A stretch of 64,000 nt of DNA from the NCBI RefSeq assembly GCF_027579695.1, contig NC_083583.1, forward strand, positions 18,936,257 through 19,000,256, read 5' to 3'. The notes below the pieces were generated by a model, which was given only the letters and a program-made list of their open reading frames with translations, was not told where the DNA came from and made no database searches. This DNA is from Neoarius graeffei (lineage: Eukaryota > Chordata > Actinopteri > Siluriformes > Ariidae). Position 1 is the stretch's first letter; each line of letters opens with the position of its first letter. Shown here piece by piece: positions 52,671-63,971 of this stretch. The position numbers and the translations under genes are program-made.

Positions 52671-53593
52671 CAGTACTGTGCAAAAGTCTTCAGCACCCTA
52701 TTTTTTTTCCATACAGACTGTTACAAATTTCTATTTTATGACTTCTACATTATCGAGTCAGTACAAAAACATTTTAGAGTTCCAAACGTTCGTTCATTTT
52801 CCAGCACAAAATTAAATGTTACAGAAAAAAAAGTTTGTATCTGAGCAGCATATTCCATAAGAGAGCACTTTTCAGATTAAAAAGAAAACATCATGAAGGA
52901 GGCGGCACGGTGGTGTAGTGGTTAGCGCTGTCGCCTCACAGCAAGAAGGTCCTGGGTTCGAACCCCGGGGCCGGCGAGGGCCTTTCTGTGTGGAGTTTGC
53001 ATGTTCTCCGCGTGGGTTTCCTCCGGGTGCTCCGGTTTCCCCCACAGTCCAAAGACATGCAGGTTAGGTTAACTGGTGACTCTAAATTGACCGTAGGTGT
53101 GAATGTGAGTGTGAATGGTTGTCTGTGTCTATGTGTCAGCCCTGTGATGACCTGGCGACTTGTCCAGGGTGTACCCCGCCTTTCGCCCGTAGTCAGCTGG
53201 GATAGGCTCCAGCTTGCCTGCGACCCTGTAGAAGGATAAAGCGGCTAGAGATAATGAGATGAGATGAGACATCATGAAGGCTACTGGGTTTGGGTGCAAA
53301 ATTAAGAAATCAGTATGACAGTCAAAATGTCCAGAAGAACTGTGGCTGGTTCTGTAAAATGCTCAGTAAAACCTACAGCTCATTTCCGCATAAAACTGCA
53401 CTCGTTGGACCTGAAAGGGCTATTTTTTTTTAAAGCAAAGGGTCGTCTCACACCAAATATTGACTTTGTTTCATTTATTATGGCTTACTGCTTACGTATT
53501 TTTTTTAATGTTGAAACATTTCCTTTCATTTTTTTCCAGCCATTTTTGGTCTACAGAATTTCTTTACATGTGCCTAAGACTTTGTGCAGTACT
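52671..53593. mobile_element. Tc1-type MITE with CAGTACTGTGCAAAAGTCTT ends
   Basis: The left end CAGTACTGTGCAAAAGTCTTCAGCAC and the right end GTGCCTAAGACTTTGTGCAGTACT are inverted. No transposase is visible. A SINE (52900-53268) inserted into it. Confidence 0.75.
52900..53268 (+). mobile_element. tRNA-derived SINE, family A, plus orientation
   Basis: Complete head, core and GATGAG tail, with a small deletion after GCATGTTCTCC. The target duplication ACATCATGAAGG is perfect at 52888-52899 and 53269-53280. Confidence 0.95.
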
Positions 53594-53682
53594 TTACATT
53601 CCACCCTTAATTTAAATGAGTAATAATACAATAAAATATTTCAAAATATACAAATAAAATATGCAGACATATGCAAAGATAA

Positions 53683-53684
<2 letters not shown>

Positions 53685-53723
<39 letters not shown>
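53685..53723. repeat. (TG)n(TA)n microsatellite
   Basis: TGTGTG then TATATA directly upstream of a SINE. Confidence 0.9.
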
Positions 53724-54122
53724 GGGCGGCACGGTGGTGTAGTGGTTAGCGCTGTCACCTCACACCAAGAAGGTCTGGGTTCGAGCCCTGTGGCCGGCGA
53801 GGGCCTTTCTGTGTGGAGTTTGCATGTTCTCCCCGTGTCCGCGTGGGTTTCCTCCGGGTGCTCCGGTTTCCCCCACAGTCCAAAGACATGCAGGTTAGGT
53901 TAACTGGTGGCTCTAAATTGACCGTAGGTGTGAATGTGAGTGTGAATGGTTGTCTGTGTCTATGTGTCAGCCCTGTGATGACCTGGCGACTTGTCCAGGG
54001 TGTACCCCGCCTTTTGCCCGTAGTCAGCTGGGATAGGCTCCAGCTTGCCTGCAACCCTGTAGAACAGGATAAAGCAGCTAGAGATAATGAGATGAGATGA
54101 GATGAGATGAGATGAGATGAGA
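53724..54122 (+). mobile_element. tRNA-derived SINE, family A, with long ATGAG tail
   Basis: Starts GGGCGGCACGGTGGTGTAGTGG and ends with about seven GATGA units. It is one of the best preserved copies. The target duplication is unclear because the left flank is a TA repeat. Confidence 0.93.
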
Positions 54123-54258
54123 TGTACAAAACATACGTCTTGACCCTGATGTTGATGCAGTAAGTCTTACAACTGATCAGTATGAAATTCTGGCCTGAAA
54201 AATGATCTGAACATATTGATAGTATGTAAGGAATAAAACACAGTGTGGCAGGCAGTTA

Positions 54259-55862
54259 CAGTGGGGCAAAAAAGTATTTAGTCAGCCACCAATTGTGCAA
54301 GTTCTCCCACTTAAAAAGATGAGAGAGGCCTGTAATTTTCATCATAGGTACACTTCAACTATGAGAGACAGAATGGAGGGAAAGAATCCAGGAAATCACA
54401 TTGTAGGATTTTTAATGAATTAATTGGTAAATTCCTCGGTAAAATAAGTATTTGGTCACCGACAAACAAGCAAGATTTCTGGCTCTCACAGACCTGTAAC
54501 TTCTTCTTTAAGAGGCTCCTCTGTCCTCCACTCGTTACCTGTATTAATGGCACCTGTTTGAACTCGTTATCAGTATAAAAGACACCTGTCCACAACCTCA
54601 AACAGTCACACTCCAAACTCCACTATGGCCAAGACCAAAGAGCTGTCAAAGGACACCAGAAACAAAATTGTAGACCTGCACCAGGCTGGGAAGACTGAAT
54701 CTGCAATAGGTAAGCAGCTTGGTGTGAAGAAATCAACTGTCGGAGCAATTATTAGAAAATAGAAGACATACAAGACCACTGATAATCTCCCTTGATCTGG
54801 GACTCCACGCAAGATCTCACCCCGTGGGGTCAAAATGATCACAAGAACAGTGAGCAAAAATCCCAGAACCACACGGGGGGACCTAGTGAATGACCTGCAG
54901 AGAGCTGGGACCAAAGTAACAAAGGCTACCATCAGTAACACACTACGCCGCCAGGGACTCAAATCCTGCAGTGCCAGACGTGTCCCCCTGCTTAAGCCAG
55001 TACATGTCCAGGCCCATCTGAAGTTTGCTAGAGAGCATTTGGATGATCCAGAAGAGGATTGGGAGAATGTCATATGGTCAGATGAAACCAAAATAGAACT
55101 TTTTGGTAAAAACTCAACTTGTCGTGTTTGGAGGAGAAAGAATGCTGAGTTGCATCCAAAGAACACCATACCTACTGTGAAGCATGGGGGTGGAAACATC
55201 ATGCTTTGGGGCTGTTTTTCTGCAAAGGGACCAGGACGACTGATCCGTGTAAAGGAAAGAATGAATGGGGCCATGTATCGTGAGATTCTGAGTGAAAACC
55301 TCCTTCCATCAGCAAGGGCATTGAAGATGAAATGTGGCTGGGTCTTTCAGCATGACAATGATCCCAAACACACCACCCGGGCAATGAAGGAGTGGCTTCG
55401 TAAGAAGCATTTCAAGGTCCTGGAGTGGCCTAGCCAGTCTCCAGATCTCAACCCCATAGAAAATCTTTGGAGGGAGTTGAAAGTCCGTGTTGCCCAGCGA
55501 CAGCCCCAAAACATCACTGCTCTAGAGGAGATCTGCATGGAGGAATGGGCCAAAATACCAGCAACAGTGTGTGAAAACCTTGTGAAGACTTACAGAAAAT
55601 GTTTGACCTCTGTCATTGCCAACAAAGGGTATATAACAAAGTATTGAGATGAACTTTTGTTATTGACCAAATACTTATTTTCCACCATAATTTGCAAATA
55701 AATTATTTAAAAATCAGACAATGTGATTTTCTGGATTTTTTTTCTCATTTTGTCTCTCATAGTTGAGGTATACCTACGATGAAAATTACAGGCCTCTCTC
55801 ATCTTTTTAAGTGGGAGAACTTGCACAATTGGTGACTGACTAAATACTTTTTTGCCCCACTG
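54259..55862 (+). mobile_element. Tc1/mariner transposon, nearly intact
   Basis: A 1604-bp element between TA at 54257-54258 and 55863-55864. Ends of about 110 bp are inverted: CAGTGGGGCAAAAAAGTATT on the left, AATACTTTTTTGCCCCACTG on the right. It is a different family from the element at 5762-7369. The transposase gene between them has only two stop codons. Confidence 0.96.
54625..55647 (+). pseudogene. Tc1-type transposase interrupted by two stops
   Basis: A single frame runs from ATG 54625 to TGA 55645 (340 sense-length positions). It starts [20 protein letters not shown] segments include [16 protein letters not shown]. In-frame TAG at 54760 and TGA at 54793 lie in the DNA-binding half, and no frameshift was found. 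The catalytic half is complete: [11 protein letters not shown] (Asp at 55081), HDNDPKHT (Asp at 55354) and NPIENLW (Glu at 55459), i.e. DD34E. The second stop looks like a CpG transition of an Arg codon. An internal ATG at 54835 opens a 270-residue frame covering the second DNA-binding part and the catalytic domain. Confidence 0.95.
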
Positions 55863-55864
55863 TA

Positions 55865-56300
55865 TGTGATCCAGCCTGTCATGAAGTGGAGTCACCCTAT
55901 GGAAGATTATTTTCCTATAACAGCACATCCTGACATGTTTTATTCCTCTTATACCACAGCAATCTGGCAATTCGTACAATTTTGAGGTTATTAATAAATG
56001 ACATGTTGTGCATTTTAACTGGTTGTACATTTAATGTGACAAGTTATGTCAAGATATTGCTTACATTATAGCTCCTATAAACAGTTGTTCCTTCACCAGC
56101 CTTGAGCTTGTCTGACTTTTTATATTATTCAGAAGAAAACATCAACAAACAAACATCAATAACAACAACACAGTTGTTATGTCATGTTACCGAGAAACCA
56201 GAAAGCGCAGAGACCTCTGTCCAGTAGACTCTCCCATGTGTGAAAACCTACTGACACTGGAGACCCCTTCCATAAACATAAATAAATGTCTCCTTATAGA
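55865..56300. other. Unassigned intergenic sequence
   Basis: No gene or repeat was recognised. Confidence 0.4.
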
Positions 56301-56312
56301 AGGATTCACCAT

Positions 56313-56846
56313 CCATCCACTTTCTGTAGCCGCTTATCCTGTGTATGGTCGCAGGCGAGCTGGAGCCTATCCCAGCTGACTATGGGTGAGAGGCGGGGTA
56401 CACCCTGGACAAGTCACCAGGTCATCGCTGACACATAGAGACAAACAACCATTCACACTCACATTCACACCTACGGTCAATTTATCCATCCATCCATCCA
56501 TCCATTATCTGTAGCCGCTTATCCTGTGCAGGGTCGCAGGCAAGCTGGAGCCTATCCCAGCTGACTATGGGTGAGAGGTGGGGTACACCCTGGACAAGCC
56601 GCCAGGCTGACACATAGAGACAAACAACCACTCACATTCACACCTACGGTCAATTTAGAGTCACCAGTTAACCTAACCTGCATGTCTTTGGACTGTGGGG
56701 GAAACCGGAGCACCCGGAGGAAACCCACGCAGACACAGGGAGAACATGCAAACTCCACACAGAAAGGCCCTCGCCGGCCACGGGGCTCGAACCCAGACCT
56801 TCTTGCTGTGAGGCGACAGCGCTAACCACTACACTACCCTGCTGCC
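56313..56846 (-). mobile_element. SINE one-and-a-half-mer, GGATGG-tail subfamily
   Basis: The insertion is flanked by a perfect AGGATTCACCAT duplication (56301-56312 and 56847-56858). Inside, a 5'-truncated copy (56313-56483, ending CGGTCAATTTA) is joined to a full copy (56484-56846) whose own tail CCATCCATCCATCC is internal. One duplication around both halves means they entered together. Confidence 0.9.
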
Positions 56847-57053
56847 AGGATTCACCATATCACTGATTATACATTTTTAAATCCAGAAGTAACAGATTAT
56901 GTGAAGTGTCCGTGTGTAGTATCATGAGTTGAAAACGATAGTGTATTAGTATGAGCGCATGAATATGAAACCCTATTGTTTGAATTACAATCAGCGCTGA
57001 TGTTGTTTAAAAAAAAAAGAAAAACACCTTCTGACCAATCAGAATGTTATGGA

Positions 57054-57238
57054 AGTCCGTTTATGACACTCTTATCCAAGGCAACATACAACATACCCAG
57101 GGCAGTTTGGGGAGAAGTTGGGGGTTAGGTGTCTTGCTAAAGGGCACTGCAGCTATTCCTGGTGGTCCAGGGAATTGAACCAGCAACCTTTTGGTCCTAA
57201 AGGTGCTTCTCTAACCATTAGGCTTCCATTAGGCCACA
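57054..57238 (-). mobile_element. tRNA-derived SINE, family B
   Basis: On the minus strand it has CTAATGGTTAGAGAAGCACC, GGTTGCTGGTTCAATTCCC and CTTTAGCAAGACACC, with the GGATAAGAGTGTC tail. It is the most diverged family B copy. Confidence 0.65.
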
Positions 57239-57569
57239 ATGCATTTGCATTATGAGATAAGATTTCATAATTATGAGATAGAAAATCATAATTATGAGAA
57301 AATTATCTCATGATCAGGGCAGTGTTAACCAGCTTCCAAGGGGAATCCAGAATCCAGTCGAGGTACACAGTAAAAACAAATGAGGTGTCTCCCATAACCC
57401 GGTACAGAAAGTATGAACTGGACCGGGAAGGTACATGACAATAACATTACGCTTTCTAAATATTCAGGGGTTTCATACTTAACATCTTGTACTCACACGT
57501 ATCACTGTCATGTATTCTTTGATTATATGGTATTATTATATCCTGTCACATTGTATTAATGTTATATTC
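57239..57569. other. Unassigned spacer
   Basis: The first part (57240-57310) is a run of ATAATTATGAGA words. No gene was recognised. Confidence 0.4.
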
Positions 57570-58290
57570 ACAATATTTTCAATCGAAATTGATCTAAAAT
57601 TGATCTATGATTACATAGTAACTCTGGAAGGCCTTTCTGTTTCTTCACGTGCAGCAGTAAAAGACCTCGGAGTGATTACTGACCCCAGTCTTTCATTCGA
57701 AACTCACATCGATAACATTACCCGGATAGCTTTCTTTCATCTCAGAAATATTGCTAAGATAAGAAATTTAATGTCACTATACAATCCAGAAAAAACTAGT
57801 TCATGCTTCTGTTACCTCCAGGTTGGATTACTGTAATGCCTTACTGTCTGGATGTTCCAATAAGTGCATAAACAAGCTCCAGTTAGTTCAAAATGCAGCA
57901 GCAAGAGTCCTTACTGGAACTAGAAAATATGACCACATCACCCCTGTCTTATCCACACTGCATTGGCTCACAATCAAATTTCGTATTGATTATAAAATAC
58001 TACTATTGACCTTTAAAGCACTGAATGGTCTCGCACCACAGTACCTGAGTGAACTTCTGGTCCTCTATGACCCGCCACGCCTACTTAGATCAAAAGGTGC
58101 GGGCTATCTGCTGGTACCTCGTATAGTGAAGGCTACATCAGGGGGCAGAGCCTTTTCTTACAAAGCCCCACAGTTATGGAACAGCCTTCCAAGTGGTGTT
58201 CAGGAATCAGACAGTCTCAGTGTTTAAGTCTAGGCTGAAAACATATCTGTTTAGTCAAGCCTTTTGTTAATGGTGTTTATGAGGTAAAGG
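57570..58290 (+). pseudogene. C-terminal reverse transcriptase fragment of an L2-type LINE
   Basis: The first frame contains AAVKDLGVITDPSLSFETHI and AFFHLRNIAKIRN. After a frameshift near 57820 it continues [41 protein letters not shown] and [16 protein letters not shown]. These are the conserved post-RT motifs of the L2 clade, in the same order as in the minus-strand element at 60.4-61.4 kb. The frame ends near 58225. The catalytic YADD box is not present in this copy. Confidence 0.88.
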
Positions 58291-59143
58291 TGTAGATCTG
58301 GAGGGTCCTCAGACAGTGTTTTGGTAAACTGGGATGTATGGATGCTGTCAGTCCCCCACTCGCTTGCTCACTCGAGTTTGTTGACGGTGTAGCGGCTGCT
58401 GCTTTATGTCCCAGGGCTCCCTCATGCCTGTGGTACCTTCTGACTCTCCCCTTTTAGTTATGCTGTCATAGTTAGTTGCCGGAGTCCCTGGTTGTACTCA
58501 GGGCAATATGTATACTGTTCCTACTTATTCAGGTGACATTGGGCATACCTAACAACCTGTGTTTTCTCCCATACCCCCTCAAAATCTGTCCCTCTGAGTT
58601 ACATGTCAATCCTGAGATCGAGATGCTGACCTCTTCTGCTCCTCGGACCTGCTTGATCCATCCTGGTGCCCTGTGTCTGGTTAGAGTCTCATTGCATCGC
58701 TCCTGTGGAGGACGGCCCCATGGGGACAGTTGAAAGTCACACCTGGAGGACACGCTGGACTCTTAATGTTTTTATGGCTGAGGACTACAGTTGACTTGCT
58801 AACTTTAGGACTGCAGATGTCATGAACAGTTTTGCACTCAAGTTTCCATCAATTAAGAGTTTATAACATCAACAAAACTGACTTCATGTTAAAAATGTTA
58901 ATGTTATAGTCATGCTGTCTGTTGTTGCCCAAATGAGGATGGGTTCCCTTTTGAGTCTGGTTCCTCTCGAGGTTTCTTCCTCATGTCGTCTGAGGGAGAT
59001 TTTCCTTGCCACCGTCGCCACAGGCTTGCTCATTGGGGATAGATTAGGGATAAAATTAGCTCATGTTTTAAGTCGTTTAAATTCTGTAAAGCTGCTTCGC
59101 GACAATGTTTATTGTTAAAAGCGCTATACAAATAAACTTGATC
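57570..59143 (+). mobile_element. L2-type LINE, 5'-truncated, with 3' tail
   Basis: Coding remnants at 57570-58290 are followed by a long 3' region with GAGGATGGGTTCCCTTTTGAGTC and TTTTCCTTGCCACCGTC. It ends AAAGCGCTATACAAATAAACTTGA at about 59143. The upstream RT catalytic region is missing. The same tail occurs alone at 19905-20150. Confidence 0.85.
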
Positions 59144-59569
59144 TAAAAGCCTGGAACTCCAATTACGGAATATACCTCGGCGTGATGTCACAAAGAAATC
59201 CCTTGTGGCAGAACGAGCGCCATCTCGAGTAAAATGTGGTTTCACACTTACTGTGAAAACGTGGGTCATGAAACAGAAACACAGATCAAAAAAGATAAGA
59301 ACTTGAAATGTATACAATGTCAGCTGAAGAAACGAAAAGGTAGAGGTAGGGGAAGAGGCAAGAAATTGTAAAATAGATTAATAAATTGTAGTTAAGTTAT
59401 ATGTTTTGACAATAAAACAATGAAACAATATATTTTGGTTTTCTTCGAACTTTATTTATCATATGTGACGGGACGGGTTCATCTATAAAGGCGGGATGAC
59501 TAATGTAAGTACCAATGAATAAAAGGGTGGCTGTGACGGATGTCTCTGTGAAACTGGAACAAAAAAGGT

Positions 59570-59742
59570 AAGCTATATATATTATTTACCAGCTGGGAGG
59601 TCCGTATCGTGAAATACTGTGATCAAGGTCTTGAAAATACTGACCGAGGCCTCTGGGCCAAGGTCAGTATTTTCAAGGCCGAGGTCACGGTATTTCACAA
59701 TACGGACTGACCTTAAGCTGGAAAATAATATATATATTTTTT
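59570..59742. repeat. Long hairpin (imperfect palindrome)
   Basis: CCAGCTGGGAGGTCCGTATCGTGAAATACTGTGATC-type text at 59588-59650 is mirrored by AAGGTCAGTATTTTCAAGGCC...GTATTTCACAATACGGACTGACC at 59660-59715. TATATATTATTT on the outer left pairs with AAATAATATATATA on the right. Arms are about 80 bp with a loop of only a few bases. It is probably a very short MITE. The rest of 59144-59814 shows no gene. Confidence 0.8.
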
Positions 59743-60018
59743 CTTTACCAAATTCAAACAGAAAATGAGAGCACCTGAAAGGGAAACCATATTTAGAACA
59801 AACCTGCTACAAGCTCGTCAAAGGCAAGGCAAGGCAAGTTTATTTGTATAGCGCATTTCATACACACAGGCAATTCAATGTGCTTCACAAAAAATAAAAG
59901 CATAAGAACAGTAACAAAAAATTAAAGTAAAAGTGAAATAATTAAAATCCAAAATTAAAAAGAAATTAAAACAAAGAATTAAAGTAAAATCATTAAAATC
60001 AAAATTAAAAGAAATTAT

Positions 60019-60368
60019 CTCATCTCATCATCTCTAGCCGCTTTATCCTTCTACAGGGTCGCAGGCAAGCTGGAGCCTATCCCAGCTGACTACGGGCGAA
60101 AGGCGGGGTACACCCTGGACAAGTCGCCAGGTCATCACAGGGCTGACACACAGACAATCATTCACACTCACACCTACGGTCAATTTAGAGTCACCAGTTA
60201 ACCTAACCTGCATGTCTTTGGACTGTGGGGGAAACCGGAGCAAACCCACGCGGACACGGGGAGAACATGCAAACTCCACACAGAAAGGCCCTCGCCGGCC
60301 ACGGGGCTCAAACCCGGACCTTCTTGCTGTGAGGCAACAGTGCTAACCACTACACCACCGTGCCGCCC
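60019..60368 (-). mobile_element. tRNA-derived SINE, family A, in the LINE 3' region
   Basis: Complete but shortened in the core. The target duplication AAAAGAAATTAT is at 60007-60018 and about 60370-60381. Confidence 0.93.
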
Positions 60369-60418
60369 TAAAAGAAATTATGTTAAAGGAAATTAATTAC
60401 ACTTTAGGTAAAAATTAA

Positions 60419-62746
60419 TCAAGTGAAAGCATCTGAAAACAGCTTTATCTTGAGCCTGGATTTAAAACTAACAACAGTAGGAGCATTTTTGATATCATCT
60501 GGAAGTTGGTTCCAAAGCTTAGCAGCATAGCAACTAAAGGCTGCTTCACCACACTTCATTTTGACAGCTGGTATTACTAGCAAGTTTTTCTCCTGTGATC
60601 TTAGAGACCTAGTTGGTGCATGTAATCGAAACATATCCAGTAGGTAGCTGGGTCCCATCCCATTTAATGTTTTAAATAGAAGAAGTAATGCCTTAAAGTC
60701 AATTCTATAGCTCACTGGGAGCCAGTGCAGAGACCTTAGGATTGGAGTGATATGGACTACCCTTTTTGTTCTTGTAAGAACCCTTGCTGCTGCATTTTGG
60801 ATTAGTTGAAGCTCTTTGATGGTCTTTTTTGGAAGACCTGTGAAAAGGCTATTGCAGTAATCAACCCTACTGGAGATGAAAGCATGAATAAGTTTTTCTA
60901 GATCATGCTTTGACATGAGACCCCTGAGTTTAGAAATGTTTTTTAGGTGATAGAATGCAGACTTTTTTACCACTTTCATATGACTGTTGAAGTTAAGTTC
61001 ACTGTCAATAAGGACACCAAGGTTTTTGACAGTATCCTTTGCTTTAAGCCCCTTAGTTTCAAGAACAGTGGCAATCCTAAGCCTTTCCTCCTTTTTGCCA
61101 AATATAATTACTTCAGTTTTATCTGCGTTCAGCTGAAGAAAATTGTGAGACATCCATTTGTTAATTTGGTCAATGCATCTATGAAGAGACTCAAGAGGGG
61201 CATAGTCATTAGGTGACATAGCTAAATAAAGCTGAGTGTCATCTGCATAGCTATGGAAGTTTATTGAGTTATTCTTAATAATTTGTCTAAGTGGGAGCAT
61301 ATAAAGGTTGAATAGTAATGGTCCCAGGATTGAGCCCTGGGGAACCCCACAGTTCAAGGACATGGGTGATGAACTGTGGCCTCCAATGACCACATAAAAA
61401 AATCTTTGTTGTAGGTAAGATTTTAACCAGTTGATTACTCATTCATTCATTCATTCATTATCTCTAGCCGCTTTATCCTTCTACAGGGTCGCAGGCAAGC
61501 TGGAGCCTATCCCAGCTGACTACGGGCGAAAGGCGGGGTACACCCTGGACAAGTCGCCAGGTCATCACAGGGCTGATACATACAGTAGACACAGACAACC
61601 ATTCACACTCACATTCACACCTACGGTCAATTTAGAGTCACCAGTTAACCTAACCTGCATGTCTTTGGACTGTGGGGGAAACCGGAGCACCCGGAGGAAA
61701 CCCACGCGGACACGGGGAGAACATGCAAACTCCACACAGAAAGGCCCTCGCCGGCCCCGGGGCTCGAACCCAGGACCTTCTTGCTGTGAGGCGACAGCGC
61801 TAACCACTACACCACCGTGCCGCCCCCAGTTGATTACTATACCAGTAAATCCAACCCAATGCTCCAGTCGATGTAACAGTATGAAATGATCTACCGTGTC
61901 AAATGCAGCACTTAAGTCTAAAAGCACCAAGACTGATGTTTTACCAGCATCAGAATTAAGACGTAGGTCATTCATGACTTTAGTAAGAGCTGTTTCAGTG
62001 CTATGATTGGCACGAAAACCTGACTGAAACTTATCAAAACATCCGTTTGATGTCAGGAAGGCAGTTAATTGATTAAAAACAATTTTTTCAATTATTTTAC
62101 CAACGAATAGCAAATTGGATATGGGCCTATAGTTGTTGGGTACTGAGACATCCAGGTTATTCTTTTTCAGTCGGGGTTTTACAACCGCTTTTTTCAGAGA
62201 TGAAGGAAACATGCCAGTTCGTAAGGAGGTGTTGATAATCTGAAGTACCTCGTCTGATATTAGGTGAAGAACAGATTTGAAAAAGACTATAGGTAAAATG
62301 TCCAGTTCAGATGTGGAGGAGCTGAGACTTTGTACTGTTTTTCTCAGAGTCTCAACATCAATTAAACTAAATGTTGACATTGTATTACGACCCCCTCTCT
62401 CTTTATCCAATGGTTCCAGATTTTGAAGTGTTTGCACCTGTGTGGCTATATTCATACATATTTTATCAATCTTTCCTTTGAAAAAAGATGCAAAGTCGTT
62501 GCATGTATTAACTGAGAGAAATTCAGAAGGCATTTGTCTTGATGGGTTTGTTCGCTTTTCAACTGTAGAAAATAGCACACGGGCATTGTTGATATTCCTA
62601 TTAATAATGTCAGCAAAAAAAGACTGTCTTGCTTTAGAAATTTCTAAGTTGTATTTACATAACATCCCTTTGTAGATTTGATAATGAATCTGGAGTTTAG
62701 ATTTACGCCATTTTCTTTCAGACTTTCTACATTCCCTCTTTAACAT
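60419..62746 (-). pseudogene. L2-type LINE reverse transcriptase, interrupted by a SINE
   Basis: Reading from the right: KLQIHYQIYKGML, PNNYRPISNLLFVGKIIEK, FDKFQSGFRANHSTETAL, LVLLDLSAAFDTVDH. The SINE follows, then GVPQGSILGPLLFNLYM, the catalytic FHSYADDTQLYL (YADD at 61238-61249), [26 protein letters not shown] and LRSLHWLPVSYRI, with a stop at 60419. The two parts are in the same frame. SINE plus one target duplication is 399 bp, a multiple of three. No other stop or shift was seen in this domain. The protein would perform target-primed reverse transcription. Confidence 0.92.
61440..61825 (-). mobile_element. tRNA-derived SINE, family A, inside the LINE RT
   Basis: Full-length copy with a CATTCATTCATTCATT tail variant. 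The target duplication CCAGTTGATTACT is perfect at 61427-61439 and 61826-61838. It lies in the same orientation as the LINE. Confidence 0.95.
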
Positions 62747-62809
62747 TTTAACTGTTGGATTTAATTTCCAGGGTGCTTTTCCTTTGTCTATGACTCTTTT
62801 GGTTTTTAA

Positions 62810-63015
62810 CCTCCTAGGGCTTAGCGGTCACATGCGTGGACAGCACTTTATGGAAATTCGGAACAAGAATCCACATATGTGGACATACTTTTTCTCTAAA
62901 AGTACATCTTATCAAAAGATGATGCTTAGTTTTTATTCTAATCAGGTTCTAATAAGCCCAAATAGCAAAGAGAAATAAAAAATGCATGTAAAAAAACAGC
63001 TTGGGCCTTAGGAGG
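62810..63015. mobile_element. piggyBac-like MITE with TTAA duplication
   Basis: A 206-bp insert with TTAA on both sides (62806-62809 and 63016-63019). Inverted ends are CCTCCTAGGGCTTAG and CTTGGGCCTTAGGAGG. TTAA duplication is the hallmark of piggyBac. It separates the endonuclease and RT parts of the LINE ORF. Insert plus TTAA is 210 bp, a multiple of three. Confidence 0.88.
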
Positions 63016-63971
63016 TTAAAGGAGCAATAGCATCCATAATATGATTCATTCTTGAATTAAAAATTTCCATTAGATCATCTGCACAATCTAAAGATTGACA
63101 TGGGAGTTCTGAGAGTGCCTGCTCAAAAAGAGCTGCTGTGCCATTGGTAATTACCCTCTTTTTTACAGTCACAGACTTATTTTGAAAGTGAGGGGAAATG
63201 GAAACATCAAAGAAAACACAGAAATGATCAGATATACCCAGGTTCATGACACTAGTAGATACATTAAGACCCTTAGTGATGACAAGGTCGAGGGTGTGGC
63301 CATGGGAGTGTGTTGGCCCTTGTATATGTTGTGTTAGGTTGAAGGCATCAATCAATGTAAGAAATTCATTTGCATACGTGTTATTTAGATTATCAACATG
63401 GAAGTTAAAATCCCCAGAAATAATAAGATTGTCAAACTCTAAACAAATATTTGACAACAGCTCCCCAAACTCCTCTAGGAACAGTGGTGCAGAAAGTCTT
63501 GGTGGTCTGTAAATAGTCAACACTAATATGTTAGAAGAACATTTTAGGATTGCACTTAGGTATTCAAAAGATGTAAAGTCACCAAGAGTTGTCTGTTTGT
63601 ACTGAAAACATGCCTTGTATATATTTGCTATTCCTCCTCCCCGTTTATTGGCTCTTCCAACACTCATAAAATCAAAGAGTGGGGGAGTTGCTTCAATAAG
63701 AGTAATAGCTGCTTGATTGTTCAAGCCAAGTTTCAGTAAGAAGCATAAAATCCAGTTTGTGTGTACCGATGAAGTCATTAATTAAAAAAGGCTTATTAAG
63801 TGATCTTACATTCTGAAGAGCTAGTTTTACAGTGAATGTGGGGGTAATTTCCACAGAAGCGTTCTGTGGTTGTTTTGGAACTGGAAGGAGATTTGACAAG
63901 TTTACCCCATTGATAGGATGTATAAGAACACCTCTCCTTCTTGTTAGCACAGGAATAGAAAAGTACGTCAT
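63008..63971 (-). pseudogene. L2-type LINE endonuclease domain, one frameshift
   Basis: The N-terminal part (63971-63693) includes LALQNVRSLNKPFLINDFIG and LDFMLLTETWLEQ, the start of an apurinic-type endonuclease. A one-base shift near 63720 moves to the frame of 63778-63008, with GGGIANIYK, VLTIYRPPR, LIISGDFNFHVD, GHTLDLVITKG and ISDHFCVFFDV. SGDFN and SDH are the conserved catalytic motifs of this nuclease. The frame then runs into the MITE. It nicks target DNA to prime reverse transcription. Confidence 0.9.

Noticed and set aside
10614-61825. Many open frames of 60-150 codons with text such as SLDCGGNRSTRRKP or GFLRVLRFPPQSKD
   Set aside because: They recur wherever a family A SINE occurs, on both strands, and stop at its ends; they are by-products of the repeat, not genes.
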